Shown: positions 9,848-21,770, counted from the stretch's first letter. The stretch is DNA of 64,000 bases from Rhizopus arrhizus (GCA_024220505.1 JAKZZE010000033.1:434001-498000), one strand, 5' to 3'. Numbers and translations: made by a program. The notes: generated by a model from the letters alone, not told the origin.

Positions 9848-11305
9848 TTGAACAAATTATCTGAGGGTGGGAGGTCGGCATGTAAATGGAAAAAAAAAAA
9901 ATCAATCAAGACTATATTATTATTTGTATTATTATCGTGTGTATCATCAATATCAAGAAAAATTACTGCTATGGAATTATCGTTATATATCGCTATCAAT
10001 AACTACCTTGTCTCACGTAAGTACCCTGAAGGTGATGGTCATGACCTAAACTCGAAGGCGAAACGGCGTATAAGAGATCAATCAAGCAAATGTGTCGCGA
10101 TCGATGGTATATTGTACAAGAAACAAGCTGATGGAAGTCCTGGGGTGGAGATTTTGAACACAGGTAATATATTCGAAGTGGTGCAACAATTACACAACGA
10201 AGGTCACTTTGGTGTATTGAATACCTGGAGAAGATTAAGAATTCAGTATGATGCTCCTGGACTGTATGAATTTGTGAAAGAATTTGTTGCTGGATGCGAA
10301 GCATGTCAGAAGAGAGCGAAACGACAACGTATCAAGACTGTTCAAGCCAACCCGATTCCTACACCTAATGCTCCATTTTTTATGATTGGTTGTGATGCTA
10401 TAGGACCTGTGGTGGAATCGAAGACTGGTAACAAGAATATTTTGGTAGCGGTGGATTATTTGACTAGATGGCCTGTGGTAGCTGCTGTGCCGGATATAAC
10501 TGCTGAAACGGTGTCTTGGTTTTTATTCCATTGTGTGGTGAAAGATTTTGGTGTGCCTAGTTACATTTTGACTGATAGAGGTTCGAATTTTCTATCTGAT
10601 CATGTAGCGTTTTTCTTGAAACGTATGGGTTGTAGACATTTGACGACCACGGCTTATCGACCGCAGACGAATGGTCTGTGTGAGCGAATGAATCAAACTG
10701 TGGTGCAAGCCTTATCAAAGATCATTGCTACTAGTGAAGACAATCGTGATTGGGATGAATACTTAGATAAAACAATTCTTGCGGTGAGGACGATGCCTAA
10801 CGAGACGACCAAGTTTACTCCTTCGATGCTCCTTTTTGGATATGAAATGAGGACTCCGAGTAATTGGCCTGCTCCAAGGAAAGATTATGTACAAGGCGAA
10901 ATAGTATTAGAAGTAGAAAGTCGCATCCGCGTGATTACTGGATTGATGAATGAATTCCGTGCAGAAGCTCAAGAAAGAAGTGGCTTAATGCAACAAAGAA
11001 GAAAGAAGAAGTATGATGAGAAGATTACTCCCAGAAGATACGAGCTTGGAGATAAAGTGCTGTATAGAGATAAGGTGAAGGATAACAAGTTTTCATACTG
11101 CTGGATTGGCCCATTTATGGTGGTACGTGTCAATGTTCATGGAACTTACTGGTTGGATGGTGCTGGAGGAAAGAAAGTGATGGGTGCAGTCAATGGTGAT
11201 GAATTGAAACCCTGGAAAGATCATGTGAGGTTGAAACCTGATGTAGCTGTTAGTGGTGCGTACGAACAGTATAGAAGATTTTATGAAGAACGAAGAACGA
11301 TCTGA
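9848..11305 (+). CDS. pol (IN): Integrase of the Ty3-type element
   Basis: This intact ORF of 485 codons probably becomes homologous from about codon 42 (Met-Glu-Leu-Ser-Leu, near 9971). It has the His-His-Cys-Cys zinc module (LHNEGHFG then GCEACQ), and the catalytic triad in GCDAIGP, LTDRGSNF and NGLCERMN with 35 residues between the second Asp and the Glu (D,D35E). The C-terminal region contains Trp-Ile-Gly-Pro-Phe, like the GPY/F module of Ty3 integrases. I see no chromodomain after it. In an intact element it would be the end of the Gag-Pol polyprotein; here the stop at 9653 separates it from RNase H. Confidence 0.9.
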   Translation: MNKLSEGGRSACKWKKKKSIKTILLFVLLSCVSSISRKITAMELSLYIAINNYLVSRKYPEGDGHDLNSKAKRRIRDQSSKCVAIDGILYKKQADGSPGVEILNTGNIFEVVQQLHNEGHFGVLNTWRRLRIQYDAPGLYEFVKEFVAGCEACQKRAKRQRIKTVQANPIPTPNAPFFMIGCDAIGPVVESKTGNKNILVAVDYLTRWPVVAAVPDITAETVSWFLFHCVVKDFGVPSYILTDRGSNFLSDHVAFFLKRMGCRHLTTTAYRPQTNGLCERMNQTVVQALSKIIATSEDNRDWDEYLDKTILAVRTMPNETTKFTPSMLLFGYEMRTPSNWPAPRKDYVQGEIVLEVESRIRVITGLMNEFRAEAQERSGLMQQRRKKKYDEKITPRRYELGDKVLYRDKVKDNKFSYCWIGPFMVVRVNVHGTYWLDGAGGKKVMGAVNGDELKPWKDHVRLKPDVAVSGAYEQYRRFYEERRTI

Positions 11306-11338
11306 TGGTGGTATGTCGTCTTCAACACTACTCAAGGC

Positions 11339-11351
11339 TGGAAGGGGGGCA
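11339..11351 (+). promoter_or_regulatory. Polypurine tract before the 3' LTR
   Basis: The run GGAAGGGGGGCA ends directly at the 3' LTR start (11352), the position and composition of a plus-strand priming tract. Confidence 0.75.
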
Positions 11352-11850
11352 TGAGAAATGGTATAGTAGGTGGAGTGCGCCTTTGCGTAGATGCTGCCGA
11401 CGTCATCAAAAAGCTGAATAGAAGAGGTGTGCTTAAAGGTGTGCTGAATTGAGAAGAGAATTTAGAATTGGAAATCTTAATCTTTATTCTAAAACTTTAT
11501 TTTTTATAAAAACAAAACTTTAATTCCATTTTTGGGTTATTGTAACAAACAAATACTTATTGTCTCGATCCTTTGTGTTCACGTTCAATTAAATTTATAT
11601 ATAATCTTTATTGTATATTTTAACTGAACAATCCCTAAATACTACGTTTATTCTATTACGACTCGTGAAGAATCTGTTGACTTAATCTGAAGGAAGAGAT
11701 TATTTTTGACGAATATACTACAATAATATACTCAGAAGGAATTGGTGGAATTATTGCTATATTCAAATCAATCACTACGTGTAGCAGTAGAGCAACAAAT
11801 ATATATATCGAAACCAGTAATATTATAACACCCAAGTACCAATTGTCTCA
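11352..11850 (+). repeat. 3' LTR of the Ty3-type element
   Basis: This 499-bp repeat starts TGAGAAATGG and ends TTGTCTCA. Its sequence equals 1423-1466 joined to 5320-5774 wherever I compared them. GGTT follows it, matching the GGTT before the 5' LTR. Confidence 0.93.
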
Positions 11851-11901
11851 GGTTTTAACAGGTGACTGGTAATTGTGAGCGATAAACTCAACTGGGTTCG
11901 C

Positions 11902-13952
11902 CACTGCAAATAATCGTTCCAATTAGGTACCGGATTGCGCAAGATTGCTCTTCGTTTGGGTAACAAATTGCTACTTTTTTTCGTGAAAAAAATTAAATCT
12001 TGCTGTATTGATCATTTTCGAATTTTGAAAAAAGATTTAGATGCGAAAAAAATAAAGAAATTTAACGATGTTATTATTTTATTTGTAGGGTAAATATTCA
12101 TGGAGTTATTCACATTTTTAAAGAAATGTTTTTTTTACAAACGATCTGTTTTTGGAAAGCGTATTTCTCTCCATTGTTTAAAGACCGATATTTTATTTTT
12201 TTTATTTTTGAGGGCAAAATGCGGAAATCAAAAGCACCGTGCGATTATTTTGTACAGAAGAATACATATTAGGAAGGCAATCTGTGATCTTTAGCGTAGC
12301 TCATTAGCAATGTGTAACAGGGCGTAACAAAATAGTTGCGTTTAGTAAAAAAAAAAAAAAGAAGCTGAAAGATTAAAAGTAAAAAAAAGACGAAGTTAAA
12401 AAAAAGACCTAGTGAAAAAAAAAAAAGAGCATAGCAATAAAAGATTCCTTATTCAAATGAAAACAATAATCTAAGAACAAATATGTTTTATAAAAATACA
12501 AATGCTTTTACATTATAACAAAAGAATACGTGTATATTCTCAAAAGAATAAAAAGTAAAGAAGCTCTGCTCACATTTTGTTGCAAGGCAGTTATAATTAA
12601 CAAATACAAGCACAATTTTTTTGTTTTTCAAGTAAATAGATTGCTTTATTATTTTTTTTATGACAAATAATATAAAAGAATATATGTTTTTAAGCTTATA
12701 CTAGTTCATTACTTACTTTATGTTTGCACATGGGTGTAATTTGCCATTAGCCATTAGCCATTAGAGATGTTAACATTGCCAACTTCCTTTACCAAAAAAA
12801 ACTTTTCAACAACAAGCAGTAATATAAGTTTGACATTCTTATAGTTTTATCGTGTTAAAGCGAAAAACTTTGCTCGTGAGGTTCATGTTCGTCATCCGAA
12901 TGTGTCCCATTAGGAATTCCTAATGTAAAAAAAAAAAAAAAAAAAGAAACCGACATTAGACTTGGTTGTTATTACTTTTTTATAAGCTTACATTTGACCA
13001 GTGCTTGAGCTTTCCTTTTTATTTGTTTTATGCCTTTGGCATCTAGTGTATTCCATGAAACAAAACTAGGGAGAAAAAAAAAAGATGTTGTTTTACTGCT
13101 ATAATTTGTTAAGATACCGACTTTTTTTTTTATTTCAAGTAAAAAAAAATAAAATAAAATAAAATAATAACCTTCCTCCTAAACATATTGCATTCAAGTA
13201 ATAAAACTTGTTCAAGCAATGTATAAGTTATCTTTTGGGATACCATTAAATGTAAACTACATGAAAAGCAATTGTTTTTGTTTTCTAATATAGATAGACA
13301 GTGAATAAGTGTAACATTGGTAAAATAAGGCTACAAAAAAGCACTTCTCTTTTTTTTTTCTTTTTTTTTCTTTTTTTTTCTTTTTTTTTCTTTTTTTTTC
13401 TTTTTTTTTCTTCTCTTTTTTATAAAAGGTAAGTTCTTAATATTACATATGTATTCTATTCCTATTCTAATGGTACTTGTACTTTAGTAAAGATGTATCG
13501 ATTGCTTTTTTTATGGTTTAAATAGTCTTTATAAAGTCTCTTTCCCAGAATTGTAGTTGCTTCTTCTTTTATTTGTTGGTATAAGCTTGACTGGTATCTT
13601 TTTTTTTTTCTTTTTTTTTTCATGGTCCATCCAAAGCAAGGTACTATTACTTTTGCTACATATACTCAATAGCTAATAATTATTATAGATGCGTGCTGCT
13701 TTTTTAGTTGTTTGTATACCCTTAGCTAGTTTTTTTCCCATGGTCTATCTAAAGAAAGGTACTATTGCTTTTATTATATATACACGATATTTAACATCTA
13801 TTATAGATGAATGTTGCTCTGCTTTGGCCTCTTTCTGTTTCTTTCCTGGCTTTTACTTTGGTTCTTAAGTACTGATGTATTTCCTTCTTTTGCTTTAATT
13901 ACCCAGGTCCTTGTGCCTTTGAGTCCTTGTTTCTTTGAATCCTTGAGCTTGG

Positions 13953-13995
<43 letters not shown>

Positions 13996-14634
13996 CTTTT
14001 GAGAACTTTTTGAGTTCCACGAGACTAATTGATGTATTTTTAGATTAGATGCTGCTATTCTGGTGACATTAGGTAAGTCAAGCACACTGCTAAAATGCTA
14101 CAAGCAATGAAATACTATGTATTGTTATTATTATTTTATTCAAATAAAAATAAAGCTATTTTTTATAAACAAGATCTCTATTTTTTTGTATATATAAAGC
14201 AATATTTATTGCAATATGAATGGTCGATAAAGAAGTATATAAAGCAATATAAGTGGTTCATAAAGAAGTATATAAGGCAATATGAGTGGTTTATAAAAGA
14301 GCAAAAAGACAAATAAAGTAGTGTTTTACAAAGCGTGATTGGTTGCCAAGCACCATTAGATATCAAATTGATAATAAACAAGAGCCACAACGTAACTGAT
14401 GAAAGATCCATCTTGCAAGATCAGTTAACGGAAAAGTCTCCCAACAGTCTCCTGTGTTGGCCACAAATCTTGAACCATCAATTAACCAAAGGACAAACAA
14501 TAACTTACACGATTTGTGGCAGAGACAGGAGGCTGTGCGTGGATAAATCTCTTACCTGATTGTACACGAATGTAAATTATTTTGCAAGATTGGTAAACGA
14601 TTTGTTACCCAATTTACATTATTATTTGCAATTG
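11902..14634 (-). mobile_element. CACTA-like non-autonomous element A (2.7 kb, no gene)
   Basis: The left end CACTGCAAATAATCGTTCC is the reverse complement of the right end of element 4 (54601-54619). The right end, ATTATTTGCAATTG, is the reverse complement of the left end of element 4 with a decayed last base set. A is therefore an inverted, internally deleted relative of element 4. It keeps the TAATGGC minisatellite (12743-12764), the palindrome TTAGGAATTCCTAA (near 12911), long T and A tracts, and the 33-bp subterminal repeats (14193-14302). CGC stands on both outer sides (11899-11901 and 14635-14637), a possible 3-bp target duplication. No ORF in it resembles the two element genes. Confidence 0.75.
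14193..14302 (-). repeat. 33-bp subterminal repeats of element A
   Basis: Three to four imperfect copies of a 33-bp unit containing GCAATATGAGTGG and ATAAAGAAGTATATAA lie about 330 bp inside the element end. The same unit, inverted or direct, is found at one subterminal end of each array element. Tandem subterminal motifs are the binding sites of accessory protein TnpA in plant En/Spm, so a binding role here is plausible but untested. Confidence 0.75.
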
Positions 14635-14980
14635 CGCACTGCAAATAATCGTGCAAACTCTGCACATTGTTAATTTTTAGCAATATGCTTTTCTGTTTAA
14701 CGATGCCAAAAGCTGTGATTGAATGGGTATTTATGCCGACGTCAATATCGGCACCCTTTAAGGACCTAAATGTCTGTCAATATATTCTGCGTCTCTGTAT
14801 GGTGCCGATATTAACGAAAATGATGATCCATAGCTCTAAGTAGATTTATACAGACCCAATTGTCGTTCTGCGAAGGCGTCTCTCTTGTTAGCTGCTTTAC
14901 ATAGTCTATTCTACGTTATAAATAATTTGGCAACCAATGATACTTTTTAAATCATTACTTTATTTGTCTTTTTACTCTTT

Positions 14981-15114
14981 ATAAACCACTCATATTGCCT
15001 TATATACTTCTTTATGAACCACTCATATTGCCTTATATATTTCTTTATAAACCACTTATATTGCTTTACATACTTCTTTATCGACCATTCATATTGCAAT
15101 AAATATTGCTTTAT
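14981..15114 (+). repeat. 33-bp subterminal repeats of element 1
   Basis: About four tandem copies of a 33-bp unit with CCACTCATATTGCC and TTATATACTTCTTTAT lie 340-480 bp from the left terminus. The Tc1-type element inserted at the TA at the end of this array. Confidence 0.85.
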
Positions 15115-15115
15115 A

Positions 15116-16752
15116 CAGTGGGTCAAAAAACTGCACCAACCTAACCTAGTTTTTCGGAAATAAGAGCACAGGTCTGTCAGTTTATTAGCAAACATTATGA
15201 AACTTGAACCAAACAGAGTTAATACTATTATGATTTATTGACAAAAATTTCAAAGTCAGAAGCTGAGTATACACTTAAAGCGCGTCCAGAAAAAAGCGGA
15301 GGTCGGTTGGTGCAGTTTTTTGACTTCTAAAATAAAAGTGGGTTTGATATCATATGTCCGGACTGTGGCCTTTCCGGCAGATTTAAATTAGTCTGTGGTA
15401 TACATAGTCACACTGGGGACCTTAAAATAAACTTTTTTGCAATTGTTTTTCTTTTTTTTTCTTTCTTACTTTACCCAAGCGCATCATACATCACCAGTGT
15501 CCATCCATCATTAGAAATGCCCAAAACGCTTCCATCCGATGTTCAAAACAGTATCAAAGCACTATTAGAAGATAGCGTTGACCCTACAGTCATTGGGAAA
15601 CGAGTTGGAGTGCATAGAAATACCGTTAATAGGTATGCAAATAAGTGGATGCATAATAGAATACGTAAAAGAGGAGGTAGACCGAGCATTGTGACAGAAT
15701 CAACGCGTCGATACATCAAGAGACAAGTACTCACGGGTTATTTGAAGACTGCCAAGGATGTGCAAATGAAGTTGGAGGAGCTTGGACACCCTATGTCGTA
15801 TCAATCGGCCATCAATGTTTTACATTCAGTTGAAATTTATGCTGAGATCAAAAAGAAGAAGCCTTTATTGACTGAAAAACACAAGAAGGCTCAATTGGCA
15901 TGGGCAAAAAAGCATCAATACTGGACTGTACATGATTGGCGACGTGTGGTATTCTCTGATGAGACCAAAATTAATATTTGGGGCTCTGATGGTTGCAAAT
16001 ATTATTGGAAACAAAAATGCGATCGTTTACAGCCCCACCATATCGACGTTACTGTGAAGCATGGAGGCGGTGGTCTCATGTTATGGGGTTGTATAACCAG
16101 CGCAGGACCTGCATACGCATGTCAGGTTTATGATGGTACCATGAATTCAGAGCTATACCAAGAAATTCTTGGTACAAGTCTGAAAGACACTATGGAGTAC
16201 TACGGTCTGAATTGGAAAACATCTGTATTTCAGCACGACAATGACCCTAAACACCGATCAAAGTCCACAACGCAGTGGATGAAAGATAGTGGCATGGTTT
16301 ACATTGACGATTGGCCATCACAAAGTCCAGATCTTAATCCTATTGAACATGTATGGCATCATTTGAAGTTAAAGCTGAGCATATATAATAATAGGGCGAC
16401 CAGCATCAATGAACTGTGGGAAAGAGTCGAAAATGAATGGAATTCGTTTACTAAAGAACAGTGCATCAAATATATAGACAGTATGCCCGACAGAATACAA
16501 GCAGTATTAGCAGAAAAGGGCGGATCCACTCGATTTTAAGGAAGTCAAAAAACTGCACCAACCGACCTCCGCTTTTTTCTGGACGCGCTTTAAGTGTATA
16601 CTCAGCTTCTGACTTTGAAATTTTTGTCAATAAATCATAATAGTATTAACTCTGTTTGGTTCAAGTTTCATAATGTTTGCTAATAAACTGACAGACCTGT
16701 GCTCTTATTTCCGAAAAACTAGGTTAGGTTGGTGCAGTTTTTTGACCCACTG
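15116..16752 (+). mobile_element. Tc1/mariner element, family C, intact (1637 bp)
   Basis: It starts CAGTGGGTCAAAAAACTGC, ends with the inverse, and is flanked by TA on both sides (15114-15115 and 16753-16754). The inverted repeats are long, about 213 bp (15116-15330 and about 16540-16752). Each is bounded inside by an inverted second copy of the motif GTCAAAAAACTGCACCAACC. The transposase ORF fills the middle and stops a few bases before the right repeat. A second, decayed copy begins at 63472. Confidence 0.95.
15517..16539 (+). CDS. Tc1-type transposase, family C (340 aa)
   Basis: This intact transposase cuts and pastes DNA at TA sites. Residues 1-110 carry paired helix-turn-helix DNA-binding modules (for example IGKRVGVHRNTVNRY) joined by GRP (residues 54-56), as in the Tc1 AT-hook-like linker. 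The catalytic domain shows Asp148 (VFSDETK), Asp241 (QHDNDPKH) and Glu277 (PDLNPIEHVW). I count 35 residues between the last two, one more than the classic Tc1 spacing of 34. Length is normal for the family (about 340 aa). The C-terminus Gly-Gly-Ser-Thr-Arg-Phe is shared with family B. With intact ends and an intact ORF the element may still be able to move. Confidence 0.95.
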   Translation: MPKTLPSDVQNSIKALLEDSVDPTVIGKRVGVHRNTVNRYANKWMHNRIRKRGGRPSIVTESTRRYIKRQVLTGYLKTAKDVQMKLEELGHPMSYQSAINVLHSVEIYAEIKKKKPLLTEKHKKAQLAWAKKHQYWTVHDWRRVVFSDETKINIWGSDGCKYYWKQKCDRLQPHHIDVTVKHGGGGLMLWGCITSAGPAYACQVYDGTMNSELYQEILGTSLKDTMEYYGLNWKTSVFQHDNDPKHRSKSTTQWMKDSGMVYIDDWPSQSPDLNPIEHVWHHLKLKLSIYNNRATSINELWERVENEWNSFTKEQCIKYIDSMPDRIQAVLAEKGGSTRF

Positions 16753-16945
16753 TATATACAAAAAAATAGAGATCTTGTTTATAAAAAATAGCTTTATTTT
16801 TATTTGAATAAAATAATAATAACAATACATAGTATTTCATTGCTTGTAGCATTTTAGCAGTGTGCTTGACTTACCTAATGTCACCAGAATAGCAGCATCT
16901 AATCTAAAAATACATCAATTAGTCTCGTGGAACTCAAAAAGTTCT

Positions 16946-16986
<41 letters not shown>

Positions 16987-17608
16987 AAGCAGTACTCCTC
17001 TATAATAATTATTAGTTATCGAGTATATAGTAAAAGTAATAGTACCTTGCTTTAGATGGGCCATGAGAAAAAAAAAGAAAAAAAAAAAACCACCAGCCAA
17101 GCTTATACCAACAAGTAAAAGAAGAAGCAACTATAATCCTGGGAAAAAGACTTTATAAAGATAATTTAAACTATAAAGAAAGCAACCAACACAACTTTAC
17201 TAAAGTACAAGTACCATTAGAGCAATAATAGAGTATATATAATATTAAGAACTTACCTTTCAGAAAGGATTTTTTTTTTTAAAAAAAGGAAAAAAAAAAG
17301 GGAAAAAAAGTACTTTTTTTATAGCTTCATTTTACAAGTGTTACAATTATTCAGTATCAGTAAATTCTAATAACCATGAAAGCTCGTTTCAACTGCATTT
17401 TTTAACATAGTTCAGCTATTAAAATATTCAAAAAGCTTGTTTATATATTGTTAGACTTATTCTTTATTTAAATTTAACATCTTCAACCCTAATAGTGTTT
17501 TTTTTTTCTTTTTTTTTAAAAAAAAAAGAGTACAAAATAAACTGAAGAATATAAAAACAATGTAGCACATTCTTCTTTTTTCTTCTTCTTTATACTTTAT
17601 TTTAAAAA

Positions 17609-18879
17609 ATGTCTAGACGCGTCGCTACACCCATCAACGTTCCCAGCAATGCCCCAAAAAGGGCAAGAGTTTCTTCAAATATCGCTGGATCATCATCCAC
17701 TGTTGTTCCTTCTTCCTCTTCTCTTTTCCCTGCTCCTGCTCCTGTTCCCGCTCCTGCTCCTGTTCCCGCTTCTGCTCCTGTGGCCGCTCCTGTTGCAACA
17801 TTTGGTAGCCATACTGGTGCAGAGGCTATTGGAGCAGCCTCTAGTTTCACACCAGAGATGATGGCTGCCCAAATGCAGTTTTTTGCTCAAATGTGGCAAC
17901 AGCAACAGCAGCAGCAACAGCAGCAGCAGCAGCAGCAACATCCAGTTCAACAGCCACAGCAAGGGCAGCAGTATGTTTCTGTGGCTGAGATCAACAAGAT
18001 CAAAAAGCAGTGTAGTGTAAGCTTAAAATTACAGTATCAATTAGTAAATTCAATTTAGTAACTTTATTTCTTAATTTTTTCACTTACATTATAGGATCAC
18101 ATAGCTGATCACTACCGTGAATACTTGGTTGGCCGTGGCATCAAGTTTGATACGCTCAAGTCCATCACCGACAAGGCCAACAGAAAAGTAAAAAATCTGT
18201 TGCGCGATGAAGTCAGGAAGCACCAACGCTTCAATTGCCTGACTGATTCGCAGATATTCACCATGATTAGAAGTAAGTTCTATTACATGGTGGATAAGGC
18301 AAATGGGAAAGCTGTGGCGACACCAACGTCAGCCTGCCGCAGCCGCGTAAATGCAGTAAGTACTTGATATTCAAAAAATCATAATATAAAATGCCTATAA
18401 TACTTATATCAATACTTTATGATAGAAACTCCTTAACAGGAGGATTGCTTACAACGCCAACGCAGCAGCATACCACGCCCGGTTCCCATTTGCCGAAAAG
18501 ATCTTGACGGTTGCTTGGACCTCTGATGAGGAGGATGGCCCAGAAGATGAAGATGGCCGTACATTTATTGTCAAGCGGCCATCATTCAGAAGTGAAAGAG
18601 TAAGTATAACATATCAATAAACCTCTTTTTCTAATATACCTTAATTGCCTACAGGTAGTGGAATTCCACAAAGAGCTGCAGAAAGGGCACAAAGACTTGT
18701 TAAAGAAAAAGGGGGCTCCACCAGCTATTAGAAGAAGAATAGAAAATGTTGAGGTGGAGTTCCCTGATAAGCTCGACCATGAGTATTACCCTTCCTGGGC
18801 TTTTTCTTCCCCTGCTCTTGGCTTTCCAACTTCTGTTTCTGGTTCTTCCTCCTTTGCCGCCGTCAACCCAATGCCATAG
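17609..18879 (+). CDS. Accessory protein of CACTA element 1, four exons (355 aa), function unknown
   Basis: Exons 17609-18016, 18095-18355, 18426-18599 and 18655-18879 are all in phase 0 with GTAAG-type donors and TATAG or ACAG acceptors. Exon 1 encodes a conserved basic start (MSRRVATPINVPSNAPKRAR), Pro/Ala/Val repeats, and then a polyglutamine tract (about residues 93-117). Exons 2-4 are the conserved part: a basic helical region with a Cys-Arg-Ser-Arg motif, then an acidic patch (DEEDGPEDEDGR) followed by Lys-Arg-Pro, and a C-terminus with PSWAFSSPALGF. I recognise no known domain. The basic and acidic makeup and its fixed pairing with the transposase suggest a DNA-binding partner like TnpA of En/Spm, as inference only. 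The 3' end faces that of the transposase 187 bp away. Confidence 0.85.
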
Positions 18880-19066
18880 GCATCCACTTTTTTTTTTTCC
18901 TTTCCTTTTTGTTCCTTGTTTTGCTGTCGTTTTTCAAATTGAATAAACATTTGTTAAAAAAAAAGCTAGTCTATTGAATGATTCTTTAGTAAAATATGTA
19001 ATAAAATAATAATAATAATAATAATATCGATAGATAAATGAATGATTTAATGGTTTTGCATATTTG
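18880..19066. other. Shared 3' region between the two convergent element genes
   Basis: This 187-bp gap separates the two stop codons. It contains an AATAAA on the plus strand (near 18940), a likely poly(A) signal for the accessory gene, and an ATA-rich microsatellite near 19010. Elements 2 and 4 have a similar gap with the same features, so the arrangement is inherited. Confidence 0.6.
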
Positions 19067-21738
19067 TTACATATAAATTTTTCTTGGAAGAGAGAGAGTG
19101 AGGATGTGGTTATCGATGTATGATTTGACAGCAACAGGGTTATAAATTCGATGAATTGGAAGTATGCTAAGTCTTGACACTGGTTCATATTGATTCTTCC
19201 ACACTTGGATGCCAGTACCATCGAAGGTGGGGAAATGCTGGGTCGCATGGCTGTACCAATTGACAAATGCAAAGTAATGAGTCATATTGTTAAATGAATG
19301 TGTGAAAAGATATGATATTTGACCAATGCGCAGTTGATTGTCGACAATGGCCTGAATGAATGATGAAGGTGATGATGAAAAGGAATTGTTAATTGCTGGC
19401 TGATAAAGTTGTCCAAGCAAAGTGATATTTTTAAATGAATGTATAGTAGTATCGATGTATGTATTAGTTGCATAGGTGTAGATATAATAGGCTTTTAAAG
19501 CTTCATAATGTTCATGGCATATAAGGTGTGTTTTTTTGTTGTATTTTAAAGGATAGGAGGTTGGTGGCAGAGGCTCACTACCAGTAATCGTCGAATTGAA
19601 TAAACTAGGCCCGTCTATGAAACGAGAGTAGTCAAATGGCGTTAAACCACTCTCATCACTCGTAACCTCGCCTATCTTTTCTATAGATTTCACTAATAGG
19701 AGCATGTCATTGTTGGTTGTGGTAATGAATGAATGTAATGAGTGTATGAGGTCTTGTGTATGAACATTTTGGATAAACATAATTGCATAGGTTGTTTCGA
19801 AGCCTGTCTTAAAATTAATGTTTATATTTTTTATGTTACCATTAAGGCGTTCGAAACCATAAAGCCAAAAGGCATAAGAAGGACCAAAGTCCAAAAAGCA
19901 TTCCTTGAGATGCATATGCATGTGCATGTTTGGTGTTGCCATAGAGTTTCCATATAGTCGAACACAAGTCTTGCCAAAATTTTTAAAGAGTGAATGGGCC
20001 ATGTCTATGTCTTCATTTGTAACAAGGGGCCCAGTGACCAATTTCACCGCTTCAACGTACAGCATCCAATTGTCAAAGTGCTCTCTTGCCAGTTTCTGTT
20101 TCAAGAGAAATGGCGACAGCACAACGCACCACGTTCTCCACTCGTCTGATTTCATGTTACTGAAACAACTTTCAATCTTGGCTTTTTTTTTAAAAAAAAA
20201 AAATAATTGTTAGCTTGAACATGAATTAAAGTTTTTTATATTTGTTACATACATCTAGATATCTTGCAGTATTGAGAAGGAATGGTAACTGAGCTAGATT
20301 CATCAGCCATTGCCTTGAAATCATTTACAGTGAGCAAACCACGGCCTTCCCAAACTTCAATCATTCTTTTTGGTGTACCAAGAAACAAGTTGTGCATTGG
20401 ATCCACAGCTGTCAATCTCACCACATCAAAATAACAAAGTCTATGGAGCTCACTCCATTTACTCCCCGTGCTCGTCTGTAAGGCTCTTTGCTGAGTGATG
20501 TGAGTTGCATTCAGCCAGTCAAATGCTTCTTGTCTTTGTTGAATACTGTCCCTCATTATCCAGTGTTCATCATCAAAGTTGGAAAAATCAGGCTTGGATG
20601 AATTCACACCAGTACTGATTCTAGGAAAGACAGTTGAGCATTTGTTACAAGCCTTATGAGCTGGCTGCCCCATAAACCCGGCTACTTTACGCGCTGCAGG
20701 TATGTCGCAATTGACTGACATTAAAGTAACACGAACAAGCACACCATTTGGGCATTGATAGGTGGGTATAACCACACCATCGTACAGGACAATCAACTCA
20801 TCCACCATTGGCCGCAAGAAGTTTTGAATTTGGTCATCCGTGGGCTCGCCAGGACCAGGAATCATACCAACAAGAATGACGTTGGAAGTCTTCATCCTTG
20901 AACTTCTTGGGAGATTGTTGATAGTGAGGTACACACCACCACAAGAATAGTACATACCGTCACTAGGCTGAAACCAGTCCACATTCAACGACACCATCAA
21001 CGACCTTTCTTTGTTGACAAATGGCTGAGCATTTGAGTCGGCAAGCTGACTCCAAACTCTACCATCATAGATGTCGTAAAGAACATCCTCTTCCACCGAT
21101 CTACTTCTCCACTGCTCAATTTGGAACTCGAAGGCAGGACGAGCAAAAAACTTCTTCAACGTTTCCAAAATTGAGTTGTAAGGGTACTCAAGAGCAGGCT
21201 TGACGGTGCTTCCAACAAAAAGAGGATTACCACATGGTTGTTCTTGGCGGTGAGGGTTGTTTGCAAACCTGACATAAGAGCATTGTCGGGCATGCAAACT
21301 TCCCGTGGTGTAAACGCTTCTGCAAAGGGAACAGACAAGAAAACGAGAAACACCACTGCTGGCAGACGAGTAGTTGACCATGACACGAGCCGTGGAGATC
21401 TTTGTTGGTATCTCCATGTCATGGCCAAGAGCACGAACAAAGAAAGAGAGAAAGGCTAACAATTCTTCACCAGCTTGTACAGAGAGGTACTTTGCTTGAA
21501 AAAGAACCACGTAGAGCACCAAAAGATGCTTGAGCTGTTCTTCGTGGCTCAATTCCTCCTCTCCATCAACATTCATGTGGTCTAACAAATTGTAAAATAC
21601 AGTTCAATAAATAAATCCTTTCTAATGTAAAATGCTTTGTCGACTGAAAATATACCTTCAAAGGTGGTATGCTCACTTTCGTTTTCAGGGACGGCTGTTG
21701 GTTGTTGCATGACTTCGGCTACTTGTCTTCTAGACTCT

Positions 21739-21770
<32 letters not shown>

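Larger units (their letters stand above)
1423..11850 (+). mobile_element. Ty3/gypsy-type LTR retrotransposon, complete but with broken pol
   Basis: The element has two 499-bp LTRs that begin TGAGAAATGG and end TTGTCTCA. The 5' LTR is 1423-1466 plus 5320-5774, split by a DNA transposon. The 3' LTR is 11352-11850. A purine tract lies just before the 3' LTR and a TGG-initiated primer-site-like sequence follows the 5' LTR. GGTT occurs on both outer flanks (1419-1422 and 11851-11854), consistent with a 4-bp target duplication. Gag, protease, RT, RNase H and integrase occur in Ty3 order. I saw no difference between the LTRs by eye, so the insertion looks young, yet pol contains two frameshifts. Confidence 0.93.

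Noticed and set aside
12100..12294. 64-aa ORF in element A and its relatives at 32837, 54303 and 63105
   Set aside because: It falls in conserved subterminal sequence in differing frames and strands, so conservation is at the DNA level, not the protein level.
12743..12764. TAATGGC repeats and 33-bp repeats as possible CRISPR arrays
   Set aside because: Units are directly tandem without unique spacers, and the genome is eukaryotic.
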